From a virus: a DNA stretch of 28,431 nucleotides. Position 1 is the stretch's first letter; each line of letters opens with the position of its first letter. Positions 9,183 through 15,205 of this stretch are shown here, one piece after another. Position numbers and translations under genes: made by a program. Where the stretch lies: IMG/VR virus record IMGVR_UViG_3300048916_000081, positions 1 through 28,431 of that record; one strand, 5' to 3'. The notes beneath the pieces were generated by a model. That model was given only the letters and a program-made list of their open reading frames with translations. It searched no databases and was not told where the DNA came from.

Positions 9183-9395
9183 TCAGCCTTTCAGTTCGAA
9201 ACATTCGCAACCGTATGCGATAACTCGCGCGGGCGGTCGCTGCCCGTTCAGTCGGCAGGCTTCCGACGGTTCGTCGAAGTTCCTGCAAAGGACGCAAGTT
9301 CGCGCCGTCTTGATTACATATCCGGCAAGACATTCGGCCATATAGCGCGAAAGGTCCGCTATCCCTTCAGGGCTGCGATTGCGCCAATCGGTCAA
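9183..9395 (-). CDS. Small zinc-finger protein, TTG start
   Basis: A 70-residue protein with Cys at 34, 37, 47, 63 and 65 in the order C-x2-C-x9-C-x15-C-x-C, a probable zinc-binding knuckle. The same C-x2-C...C-x15-GC pattern, with the same 15-residue last spacing, ends the Fe-S nuclease two genes upstream, so the two share a module. The start is a TTG whose last two bases overlap the TGA of the helicase gene (TTGA), and AGGA lies about 8 bases upstream. Such overlap points to translational coupling with the helicase. Function is unknown; a DNA- or protein-binding adaptor is the natural guess. Confidence 0.75.
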   Translation of the reverse strand: MTDWRNRSPEGIADLSRYMAECLAGYVIKTARTCVLCRNFDEPSEACRLNGQRPPARVIAYGCECFELKG

Positions 9396-11143
9396 AATTC
9401 ATATCCTAACACTTGGGGATTTTTAGTGTTCAACCAAACCCGAATGCGGCGAGGCGTGCGAAGGTATCCGGCATTTGCGAGAATTTCGGCGTTGCTTTCC
9501 GGCGGTTCGACGGGCGCCCGTTGGCGAAACCAATCGCGACCCTTCTTCCTGGGGAAGCCGTCACCTTCGACCGTAATCCATTCGTAAAAGGTCCGAAGAT
9601 CGGCGGTAAAGTACGAAACCTTAATTGACGCTCTGCCGGACGAACGCGACGTATGCGGCGAATACACGACGCGTAAAACGTCGAAGTATTCGACAACCGG
9701 CAAATCGGACCTAAGAAGTTCTTCGTTGCTGGAAGTGCCGTCGATATTCGGCCCTTCGTATTGAATGTCGAATGTTTCCCCACAAACAACGCATTCTTTG
9801 GCTGTAGTGTGAGCGTAGGCCCCGCAACCGGCTTGCTTGTCTATCATCTTGCCGACTGAACAAATCTTAACAGGCGCATCGCCCGGCTTGCCGTTGCCTT
9901 TCGGTTTCGGGATTACCGGATCATTGATCGGCCCCAGGCGGCGCGTATTGCCAGCGAAGTCCAACACTAAGCAATGATGCTTAATGAATTCGAAACCGGG
10001 GATATACTGTTGCGGGTTCGTATAGTCGTACGGGCGCGTTCCTCGCCCTAGCATCTGAACCCATAGCCCGGTTGACATAGTTGGCCGAAGCATGGCGATT
10101 AGATCAATCGGGGGATGATCGAAGCCCGTCGTAAGAATGTCTTTGTTGACAATACAACGCAACTCGCCGCGCTTGAACGCCGCAATAATTTCGTCGCGCT
10201 GCCCCTGGGGCATCTTTGAATGAACCGCAGCCGCCGGAACGCCGAAGGTCGACCGCAGCATTTCCGCGATGTGTTCGGCGTGTTCAATGCCGCTCGCGAA
10301 GATAAGCCAAGATCGCCGCTGCATTCCCTGTTGAACGACTTCGCAAAGGGCTTCGTACGTAATGTCGTCTTTGTCGACGGCAGCTTGCAATGCGCCTTCG
10401 ATAAAATCGCCAGTCGACGACATGCCGACGCCCGATACGTCAAGTTCGGTCGCCGTTTTCTTCGGGAAGATCGGGCAAAGGTAACCTTCGGCAATAAGGC
10501 GCGAGAAACCTTGAATATCGCAAAGGTTGTACGCAATGTCGGTAAATATCGGCCCGTTCGTTAAAAGCCCCATGCCTAGACGATAGATTGTCGCACTAAG
10601 TCCAATGATCTTCAGATAAGGATTGATCGCCTTTAGCTGAAGGATGAAGTCGCCGTAAGAACTATCCGCCGAAGGTCCAACTAGGTGCGCTTCGTCGATA
10701 ATCATTAGATCGCGAAAGCCGAAGATCGAACGCCCGTCTTCGTCGACGCCGCGAACCATCGATTTAACGCCGCCGAAGATGATCGGTTGTATGAAGTCCT
10801 TTTGCTTTAGCCCGGCGGAATAGATACCAAGCGGCGCATTCGGCCAAACCCTTTGAAGTTGCTTCGCGTTTTGTTCGATCAACTCTTTGACGTGAGTTGA
10901 CATGATAACCCGCGTTTGGGGAAACACGTCGTACACTCGCCGAAGAAACTTCGCGATAACGAACGACTTACCTGTTCCCGTCGGCAGGGCGATAAGCGGG
11001 TTCGCTTCGATCGGGCGCCCTTCGAAGTCGGTTCCGCCGTGTTCGTCGAAGTACCGAAAAAGCGTATCAACCGCTTCCTCTTGATACCATCGATCAAGCG
11101 ACGGCCCGCCGTTGTGCCCGATTGTCGCGAACGGCGCGTTCAT
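9392..11143 (-). CDS. SF2 DEAH-box helicase with zinc ribbon
   Basis: A 583-residue superfamily-2 helicase, expected to unwind DNA at forks or recombination intermediates using ATP. Visible motifs are Walker A PTGTGKS (54-60), motif II DEAH (150-153), motif III GLSAT (181-185) and motif VI QMLGRGTR (363-370). Cys residues in the segment from CSVGKMIDKQAGCG to CVVCG (about 430-460) look like a zinc ribbon. The protein begins MNAPFATIGHNGGPSL; the IGHNGGP motif recurs at the ends of many alphaproteobacterial and phage proteins. The start at 11143 is chosen because its ATG overlaps the nuclease TGA (ATGA); a start at 11221 would overlap that gene by 82 bases. The overlap suggests a coupled helicase-nuclease pair. 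Confidence 0.9.
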   Translation of the reverse strand: MNAPFATIGHNGGPSLDRWYQEEAVDTLFRYFDEHGGTDFEGRPIEANPLIALPTGTGKSFVIAKFLRRVYDVFPQTRVIMSTHVKELIEQNAKQLQRVWPNAPLGIYSAGLKQKDFIQPIIFGGVKSMVRGVDEDGRSIFGFRDLMIIDEAHLVGPSADSSYGDFILQLKAINPYLKIIGLSATIYRLGMGLLTNGPIFTDIAYNLCDIQGFSRLIAEGYLCPIFPKKTATELDVSGVGMSSTGDFIEGALQAAVDKDDITYEALCEVVQQGMQRRSWLIFASGIEHAEHIAEMLRSTFGVPAAAVHSKMPQGQRDEIIAAFKRGELRCIVNKDILTTGFDHPPIDLIAMLRPTMSTGLWVQMLGRGTRPYDYTNPQQYIPGFEFIKHHCLVLDFAGNTRRLGPINDPVIPKPKGNGKPGDAPVKICSVGKMIDKQAGCGAYAHTTAKECVVCGETFDIQYEGPNIDGTSSNEELLRSDLPVVEYFDVLRVVYSPHTSRSSGRASIKVSYFTADLRTFYEWITVEGDGFPRKKGRDWFRQRAPVEPPESNAEILANAGYLRTPRRIRVWLNTKNPQVLGYEF

Positions 11144-12042
11144 ACAATCCGGCGCCATTGTGGGCAGCCCTGGGGGACTAACTCGCGCTGAATGATGCCG
11201 TCGAAGATGCGACAATGCCACTCGCCCCCGTCGACGGGCGAAGCGTGTTCACAGCTTCGGCAATTGACTTCGGGCGCGGCCCCGTGATGGCATATCGGCG
11301 AATAGTGGCAAAGCTTGCATTCGCCGAACGCGGCGCTTTGCGCGATCTTCGCGGGCGGGATTTGGCTGAAGATCACGCGGCCCGCCTTTTCGTACAAGCG
11401 AACGCCGTGGTTGAAATCAAGTTGAATGATTTCGAAATAAAGTTCGTCGGTTTCCTTATTGACGGCACAATACAGCCCGTACGGCAAAGCGTACGCCTGC
11501 CCGTACGACGACATTTGCGAGAAATGCACCGGCTTCGACTTGCGCATACCTTCAGCCTTAGCCGTGTTGCGCGTCAATACTGGCCATTTCGAAGTGATCG
11601 GCCCTGCAAGCTTGGCGAATGACTTTTCGTTATGCGTTTTGAATTCGACAAGCAACGGCCCCGGCAAGCCATAGCGCACGGGAGCAATTGCGATGCCGTC
11701 AAGGGAACCGCCATAATGCCCCATATGTCCGCTGATTTTGTATTGTTTGCCGTCGGCGTCGAACTCGAAAACTTCAAAGCCAATCCGACGAAGCCGCTTA
11801 ATAAATTTCGGTTCTTCGTAATGACCGCGCTTAAACAGCCGGTGCTTTCGCCCGTCGTGCTTTTCCTGCCGAAGCCAACGAAAGCCCGCCCAAAGCTGCA
11901 TTTCGCAAGGCTTGCCGATTTCGGAACCGCCAAGATGCCAGCGCGGCCCTTCTTCGTATTCGGCAACGCTATCGGCTTCGACTTCCGCGCTTATAGTCGC
12001 GGCGAGCCTTTCGCGTTCCGTTTGAAACGACAAGTCGAACAC
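11140..12042 (-). CDS. Cas4/RecB-like Fe-S PD-(D/E)XK nuclease with extra zinc finger
   Basis: A 300-residue nuclease. The PD-(D/E)XK core shows H74, D115 in GGSLDGIAI, E133 and K135 in LLVEFKT, and a Q/Y helix (QMSSYGQAY, about 176-184). Cys46 near the N terminus and C242-x2-C245-x5-C251 after the core match the four-Cys 4Fe-4S layout of Cas4/AddB/Dna2-type exonucleases. A second Cys set (261, 264, 277, 293) adds a zinc-finger module also found in the free 70-residue protein at 9183-9395. The GTG start at 12042 is chosen because AAAGGGG lies 7 bases upstream and the frame further upstream runs through the SSB gene. That binding site sits inside a long RNA stem. The stop overlaps the helicase start. 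The likely role is DNA end resection for recombination or replication. Confidence 0.85.
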   Translation of the reverse strand: MFDLSFQTERERLAATISAEVEADSVAEYEEGPRWHLGGSEIGKPCEMQLWAGFRWLRQEKHDGRKHRLFKRGHYEEPKFIKRLRRIGFEVFEFDADGKQYKISGHMGHYGGSLDGIAIAPVRYGLPGPLLVEFKTHNEKSFAKLAGPITSKWPVLTRNTAKAEGMRKSKPVHFSQMSSYGQAYALPYGLYCAVNKETDELYFEIIQLDFNHGVRLYEKAGRVIFSQIPPAKIAQSAAFGECKLCHYSPICHHGAAPEVNCRSCEHASPVDGGEWHCRIFDGIIQRELVPQGCPQWRRIV

Positions 12043-12050
12043 GTCAAATC

Positions 12051-12137
12051 CCCTTTGTCGGACTGTGCCAGTAAGGCGAACGGCAGTCGTACCCGTTCGA
12101 TTACGTCGGGGGACGCCCGGCACGGCCCGACAAAGGG
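12051..12137 (-). ncRNA. Structured leader RNA: three-way junction sequestering the nuclease RBS
   Basis: On the minus-strand transcript, CCCUUUGUCGG (12137-12127) is perfectly complementary to CCGACAAAGGG (12061-12051). The helix continues inward through a G-U pair, a C-G pair, one C-A mismatch and five more pairs (GUGCC/GGCAC, ending at 12119 and 12069). Inside this roughly 18-pair stem lie two hairpins: CGUC-CCCC-GACG (12115-12104) and CGAACGG-nine bases-CCGUUCG (12099-12077). The closing strand contains the AAAGGG ribosome binding site of the nuclease gene, so folding should hide it. The layout resembles a riboswitch or translational operator. The folding was done by hand, the ligand or function is unknown, and a DNA-level role is possible because the repeat is symmetric. 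Confidence 0.6.
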
Positions 12138-12157
12138 CAGGGACCGAAGCCCCTGCC
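12136..12157 (-). other. UUCG-capped hairpin after the SSB gene
   Basis: On the minus strand, GGCAGGGGC-UUCG-GUCCCUGCC forms nine pairs (one G-U) closed by the very stable C(UUCG)G tetraloop. It begins 10 bases after the SSB stop. The bases that follow are CTTTGTC, not a run of T, so it is at best a weak terminator; it may protect the 3' end or attenuate transcription. Its last two bases are shared with the first strand of the structured leader stem, so the two helices compete slightly at their junction. Confidence 0.7.
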
Positions 12158-12166
12158 GATTGACGC

Positions 12167-12883
12167 TTAACGCTGGCCCCAACCGGGCGCCCCGCCGCCG
12201 GAACCCTGCGACCAAGCCTGTTGACCATTGCCGCCCGCTGCCGCGCCGCCGCCCTGGGCACCGGCCCCGCCGCCTTGCGCGCCCCAACCGCCGCCGGTTG
12301 TCTGCCCGCCCTGGGGCTGTTGTCCCGGCTGGCCCTGCGCAGCACCGGCGCCCGGCTGGAAACCGCCGCCCGGCTGACCCTGGGGCTGCTGGCCCTGGGG
12401 ATTGCCGCTTGCGCCGCCAAAGCCTGCCGAACCGCCGCCAAAGCCGCCGCCCTGCTGCGCACCGGCACCGGCCTTGTTCGGTTCGTTGCCGTTGATATCG
12501 TAAAGCTTGCCGATCTTTGTACGGTTGGCGTTGCGTTCGTCGGGATCGGGGGCAATGTCGACGACGAACGGCTTCCCGTGCAGTTCTTCGGTTGCCTGGA
12601 AGCGGAAGACGCCGATTACGTGACAATACGCCGAAAGCTGCCCGTTAGCGATACGAACCGTGTCGGGGTTCTTGTTGTGAAGGTTCAGGCGGTCGATATG
12701 CTGAACGCCCTTCGCCGGACCATCGATCGCTTCAAGCGTAAGTGCGAGAAAACCGCCGGTTCCGTCCTTAGTCGGCTTCAGTTCGCTCCCCACAATAACG
12801 ACGGGATGCTTGCCGACGGGCAGTTGCGAGCCGCCGCCGTACGACGGATCGATGCCGTTGCTATCAAACTGGAATGCAGGCAT
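12167..12883 (-). CDS. DUF669-type ssDNA-binding protein with Gly/Gln-rich tail
   Basis: A 238-residue protein. Residues 1 to about 130 resemble the DUF669 phage ssDNA-binding family: MPAFQFDSNGIDPSYGG, then VGKHPVVIVGSELKPTKDG, LTLEAIDG, and GKPFVVDIAPDPDE before KIGKLYDINGNEP. The last 105 residues are almost only Gly, Gln, Ala, Pro and Asn, like the flexible linker of SSBs, but the protein ends GGGAPGWGQR without the acidic DDDIPF-type tip. It should coat ssDNA during replication and recombination. It follows the Sak4-like ATPase, a common phage pairing, and has an AAAGGAAG ribosome binding site. The stop is 10 bases before the UUCG hairpin. Confidence 0.8.
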   Translation of the reverse strand: MPAFQFDSNGIDPSYGGGSQLPVGKHPVVIVGSELKPTKDGTGGFLALTLEAIDGPAKGVQHIDRLNLHNKNPDTVRIANGQLSAYCHVIGVFRFQATEELHGKPFVVDIAPDPDERNANRTKIGKLYDINGNEPNKAGAGAQQGGGFGGGSAGFGGASGNPQGQQPQGQPGGGFQPGAGAAQGQPGQQPQGGQTTGGGWGAQGGGAGAQGGGAAAGGNGQQAWSQGSGGGAPGWGQR

Positions 12884-12898
12884 TTGACTTCCTTTCGA

Positions 12899-13873
12899 TT
12901 ATACGTCGCGATTGAAAAGATCGATTGCCCCGCCCGTCGCGACGTTTACGGCGTTGGCGATTTGGTTCCACGAATGCCCTGCGATCAAATTCGAAGGCGT
13001 ACCCTGGGGAGCCGTTGGAAGCGGGATTTCGCCGGATATGCCGAAGCGGTTGCCTGCGACATACGACGGCTTGCGAACAACGCCCGCAACTCGCCCTTGG
13101 TTCATTGAAGTAGCCTGTTGAATTTGATCGCCCTTCGTAATGAACATTGGTTCATGAACAAACGCGATCATATCCGCCCATTGCGTCAACATTTCGCGTT
13201 TGCCGTAGTTCTTATTATTCTTCGGCGAATGCAAGAGCAAATCCCAAGCGTCATATTCGCCGAACGCGGGATCGATCGCCTTCGACGCAAAAACATGCGC
13301 GGTGAAGATTACGTTAATGCCGCCGTAAAACGCTAGTTCGTCAAGTGCGGTCAACAGCTTGCCGAACTGTTCGTTCGCATAGCCGTACGCCTTGCCGTAT
13401 CCTCCTAGCGCGCTTTCCATTGTAACGCCCTTGGGATTGCCCGGCTTGTAATCCTTGTCGCTCGCAATCGTCTTTTCGTGAATGCGCTGTTCGGTCGCCG
13501 TGGCGCTATCGAGTACGATCGATCGGAAGGGGAATTGCCCCGCCTGGGCACGGCGCTTGATATCGTCGACCGTCGCAAGCAATTCGTCGAACGTTTCGAT
13601 TTGCTTCGTCTTCGGAACGACGATTGATCCATATCCCATTTCAAGAGGGATCAACAGGGCGCTCGGCGCCCCGCAAGCGAGCGTTGTCTTGCCGATCTTT
13701 TCAACGCCCGACACGACGATACGTGCGCCGACTTGCCGCGTTACGCTTTCGATCGTGTCAAGCGCGCTCTTGCCCGGCGCCTGGGGAGCGAAGCCGCCGA
13801 ACGCTGCCGCGTTGTTTGTGGGCTGCCCGAAACCGGGATTGTTCGCGCCTAGGGCGTCGGCAAAAGCGTTCAT
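12899..13873 (-). CDS. Sak4-like RecA-fold ATPase (single-strand annealing/recombination)
   Basis: A 324-residue AAA_24-type ATPase. Walker A is GVEKIGKTT (56-64) and Walker B is SIVLDSAT (D122), followed by INVIFTAHVFA with a sensor-like polar residue. The N-terminal 35 residues are Ala/Gly/Asn-rich and probably disordered. Sak4 proteins are phage RecA/Rad51-fold enzymes that work with a cognate SSB in recombination, and here the SSB gene follows directly. The start at 13873 overlaps the TAA of the small coiled-coil gene by one base (TAATG), which favours it over a start 45 bases upstream. A RecA-like recombinase role is family knowledge; no activity can be read from the sequence alone. Confidence 0.8.
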   Translation of the reverse strand: MNAFADALGANNPGFGQPTNNAAAFGGFAPQAPGKSALDTIESVTRQVGARIVVSGVEKIGKTTLACGAPSALLIPLEMGYGSIVVPKTKQIETFDELLATVDDIKRRAQAGQFPFRSIVLDSATATEQRIHEKTIASDKDYKPGNPKGVTMESALGGYGKAYGYANEQFGKLLTALDELAFYGGINVIFTAHVFASKAIDPAFGEYDAWDLLLHSPKNNKNYGKREMLTQWADMIAFVHEPMFITKGDQIQQATSMNQGRVAGVVRKPSYVAGNRFGISGEIPLPTAPQGTPSNLIAGHSWNQIANAVNVATGGAIDLFNRDV

Positions 13874-14115
13874 TAGTTCATTGCCTTTCGTGCAGCGGTG
13901 CAAGCTTCGCAGTTGCAACCTTCCTTCGGCGTCGGCTTTCCGAACAACAAATCGAATAAATCGCCGCCTTCAAGATCGTCAAGCGAAACGATCACAACGC
14001 GCGGCGGTTTCGAACTTTCAATTTCGGCTAGTTCGTCGACGATAGGCTTTGCCTTCGCGTCGTATTCTTCCTGCAACGCGCGCAATTGCTCTTTCAGTTC
14101 CGTTTCACGGTCCAT
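13873..14115 (-). CDS. Small coiled-coil protein with C-terminal Cys motif
   Basis: An 80-residue protein. The first 35 residues, starting MDRETELKEQLRALQEEYDA, have heptad-like Leu/Glu/Lys spacing and should form a coiled coil. A beta-rich middle (PPRVVIVSLDDLEGG) is followed by a short Cys cluster, GCNCEACTAAR, near the end. The start at 14115 is chosen for the AAAGGA site about 10 bases upstream; the frame stays open further upstream but only through a hairpin. It overlaps the ATPase start. The function is unknown; oligomerisation or metal binding in the replication operon is possible. Confidence 0.75.
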   Translation of the reverse strand: MDRETELKEQLRALQEEYDAKAKPIVDELAEIESSKPPRVVIVSLDDLEGGDLFDLLFGKPTPKEGCNCEACTAARKAMN

Positions 14116-14138
14116 AGTGCCGGTTCCTTTCAGGAAGT

Positions 14139-14187
14139 GCCGGGGCAGGTACGTTGCCCTTTTTGAATGCCCGTACCCTGCCCCGGC
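14139..14187 (-). other. Long intercistronic hairpin
   Basis: The arms 14139-14153 and 14172-14187 pair over 15 base pairs with one bulged base, around an 18-base loop. The hairpin lies between the DUF7173-like gene and the coiled-coil gene, about 10 bases before the latter's ribosome binding site. No T tract follows on the minus strand, so it is not an ordinary intrinsic terminator. It may be an RNase III site, an attenuator or a transcript stabiliser. Confidence 0.7.
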
Positions 14188-14212
14188 GCCCGTGGTGCGA
14201 CCCGTCGGGCTA

Positions 14213-14836
14213 TCAGCGAAGCGCCGCCTTCGGTTCCTTGATTTCCAGCGACGGCGAACCGGGCGTAATTTCGAGGATTTCGTCGACAAGCTTCTTCACG
14301 GCGCTATGCGTTGGAAGCGAAGCGTCAAGCTTATTATATTCGGACTTGCTGAAGTCCGCCTTCCAAACGATAATACGTTCGACAAGGAACTTGCCTTCGT
14401 TGCCCAAGGCTTCGCACTTGTCTTCGACGGCTTCGATTGCTTCAACGTCGCCGCGAAGCTTATAGTTCAGCTTATGGCCAAGCTTCAGCATATAGCCGCC
14501 GCCTAGATCGTGATTGTTAACGCCTTCCTTCGGCGTCGGGAAGACGTACGCGCCGACCGCCTTGCGAATTTCCATTTCGGAATTCTTGGCAGCTTCAAGC
14601 GTCGCTTTGGCGGCTTCCCAACGCTTCAAGAGCATATCGCGAGCGACTTCATTGAACGGTGCGCCTTCGACAGCGCCGACGATAGTGCAACCTTCCGCGT
14701 GTTCGCAACACGAATTCGCAGGTTCGTTAAACGGCGTTTCGATCCGAAGAAAAGCAACGTTGTTGCAGTTCGGCGCATCGCACATTGCGACCGACGGCGC
14801 CGACGGTTCGGCGGTTGCAGGGGTTCCCCATGCCAT
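14213..14836 (-). CDS. DUF7173-like phage protein of unknown function
   Basis: A 207-residue protein, first gene of the minus operon. The N-terminal 50 residues contain a Cys/His-rich segment (CDAPNCNNV, then SCCEHAEGC) that may bind zinc. The rest resembles a phage family often found near Sak4, DUF669 and Cas4-like genes: a helix RWEAAKATLEAAKNSEMEIR, then LGGGYMLKLGHKLNYKLRG, then a Glu/Asp-rich helical tail. Its position with the recombination genes suggests a shared pathway, but the biochemical role is unknown. The ATG at 14836 follows AAAGGA, which is preceded by AACCGGGCA, the same leader element seen before many plus-strand genes. Confidence 0.7.
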   Translation of the reverse strand: MAWGTPATAEPSAPSVAMCDAPNCNNVAFLRIETPFNEPANSCCEHAEGCTIVGAVEGAPFNEVARDMLLKRWEAAKATLEAAKNSEMEIRKAVGAYVFPTPKEGVNNHDLGGGYMLKLGHKLNYKLRGDVEAIEAVEDKCEALGNEGKFLVERIIVWKADFSKSEYNKLDASLPTHSAVKKLVDEILEITPGSPSLEIKEPKAALR

Positions 14837-14897
14837 GATTTGAATTCCTTTGCCCGGTTACGACTGTTGCGATCGATTAGGCGTCGACCGCCTGCCC

Positions 14898-14926
14898 TAT
14901 GTGCCCCTGCCGTTATCCCCTGTCAA
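14898..14926 (-). promoter_or_regulatory. Candidate promoter of the replication operon
   Basis: TTGACA (14926-14921) is followed after 17 bases by CACATA (14903-14898), 62 bases before the DUF7173-like start. The -35 is perfect and the -10 is weak. The same TTGACA-17 spacing recurs before plus-strand genes. The 159 bases between the divergent starts (14837-14995) also hold an AT-rich stretch at 14928-14958 that probably carries the opposite promoter. Confidence 0.45.
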
Positions 14927-14995
14927 CGATATTTTGCGGCTTGTGCAAAAAATTATTCCCGGTACGGTGCGCGCAAACTAGCTGAAGGGCATTCA

Positions 14996-15205
14996 ATGAC
15001 AACCCCTAGCGATAGCGTGCCGCTGCTAGAGCGGACGCTTTATCTTGTGAACAACGCGCCCCGATCGATCACGTTCGCCGAAATGGCGAGGCAAATCGAC
15101 GTTTCGCCTTCATGGGTAAGCGCGTTCGCAAAAGACCTTATTCCCGACCCTGGCGTTCGGAAGGTTCAAGCGTTGCATGATTACCTTTCAGGGCTGCAAA
15201 TCTAA
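14996..15205 (+). CDS. Small helix-turn-helix protein
   Basis: A 69-residue protein with a helix-turn-helix visible at about residues 25-45: ITFAEMARQIDVSPSWVSAFA, with a basic helix after it (DPGVRKVQALHDYL). The segment resembles Cro/XRE-type DNA-binding domains. It starts 160 bases from the divergent replication operon and overlaps the PrimPol start (TAATG), so it may regulate the divergent promoters or assist initiation. GAAGGG lies 7 bases upstream of the ATG; a longer reading upstream would overlap the divergent gene and lacks such a site. Whether it represses or activates cannot be seen. Confidence 0.75.
   Translation: MTTPSDSVPLLERTLYLVNNAPRSITFAEMARQIDVSPSWVSAFAKDLIPDPGVRKVQALHDYLSGLQI

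Noticed and set aside
12167-12480. Possible DNA repeat array in the GC-rich stretch
   Set aside because: The repetition encodes the Gly/Gln/Pro-rich tail of the SSB; units are irregular and no CRISPR-like spacing exists.
12043-12555. Upstream extension of the nuclease frame through the SSB gene
   Set aside because: The extension reads the Gly/Gln-rich SSB region in another frame and gives a low-complexity Arg/Ala/Pro sequence; the GTG at 12042 has a good ribosome binding site.
12221-13108. Plus-strand open frame opposite the SSB and Sak4-like genes
   Set aside because: It is a shadow of the high-GC minus-strand genes with no recognisable domain and no ribosome binding site.
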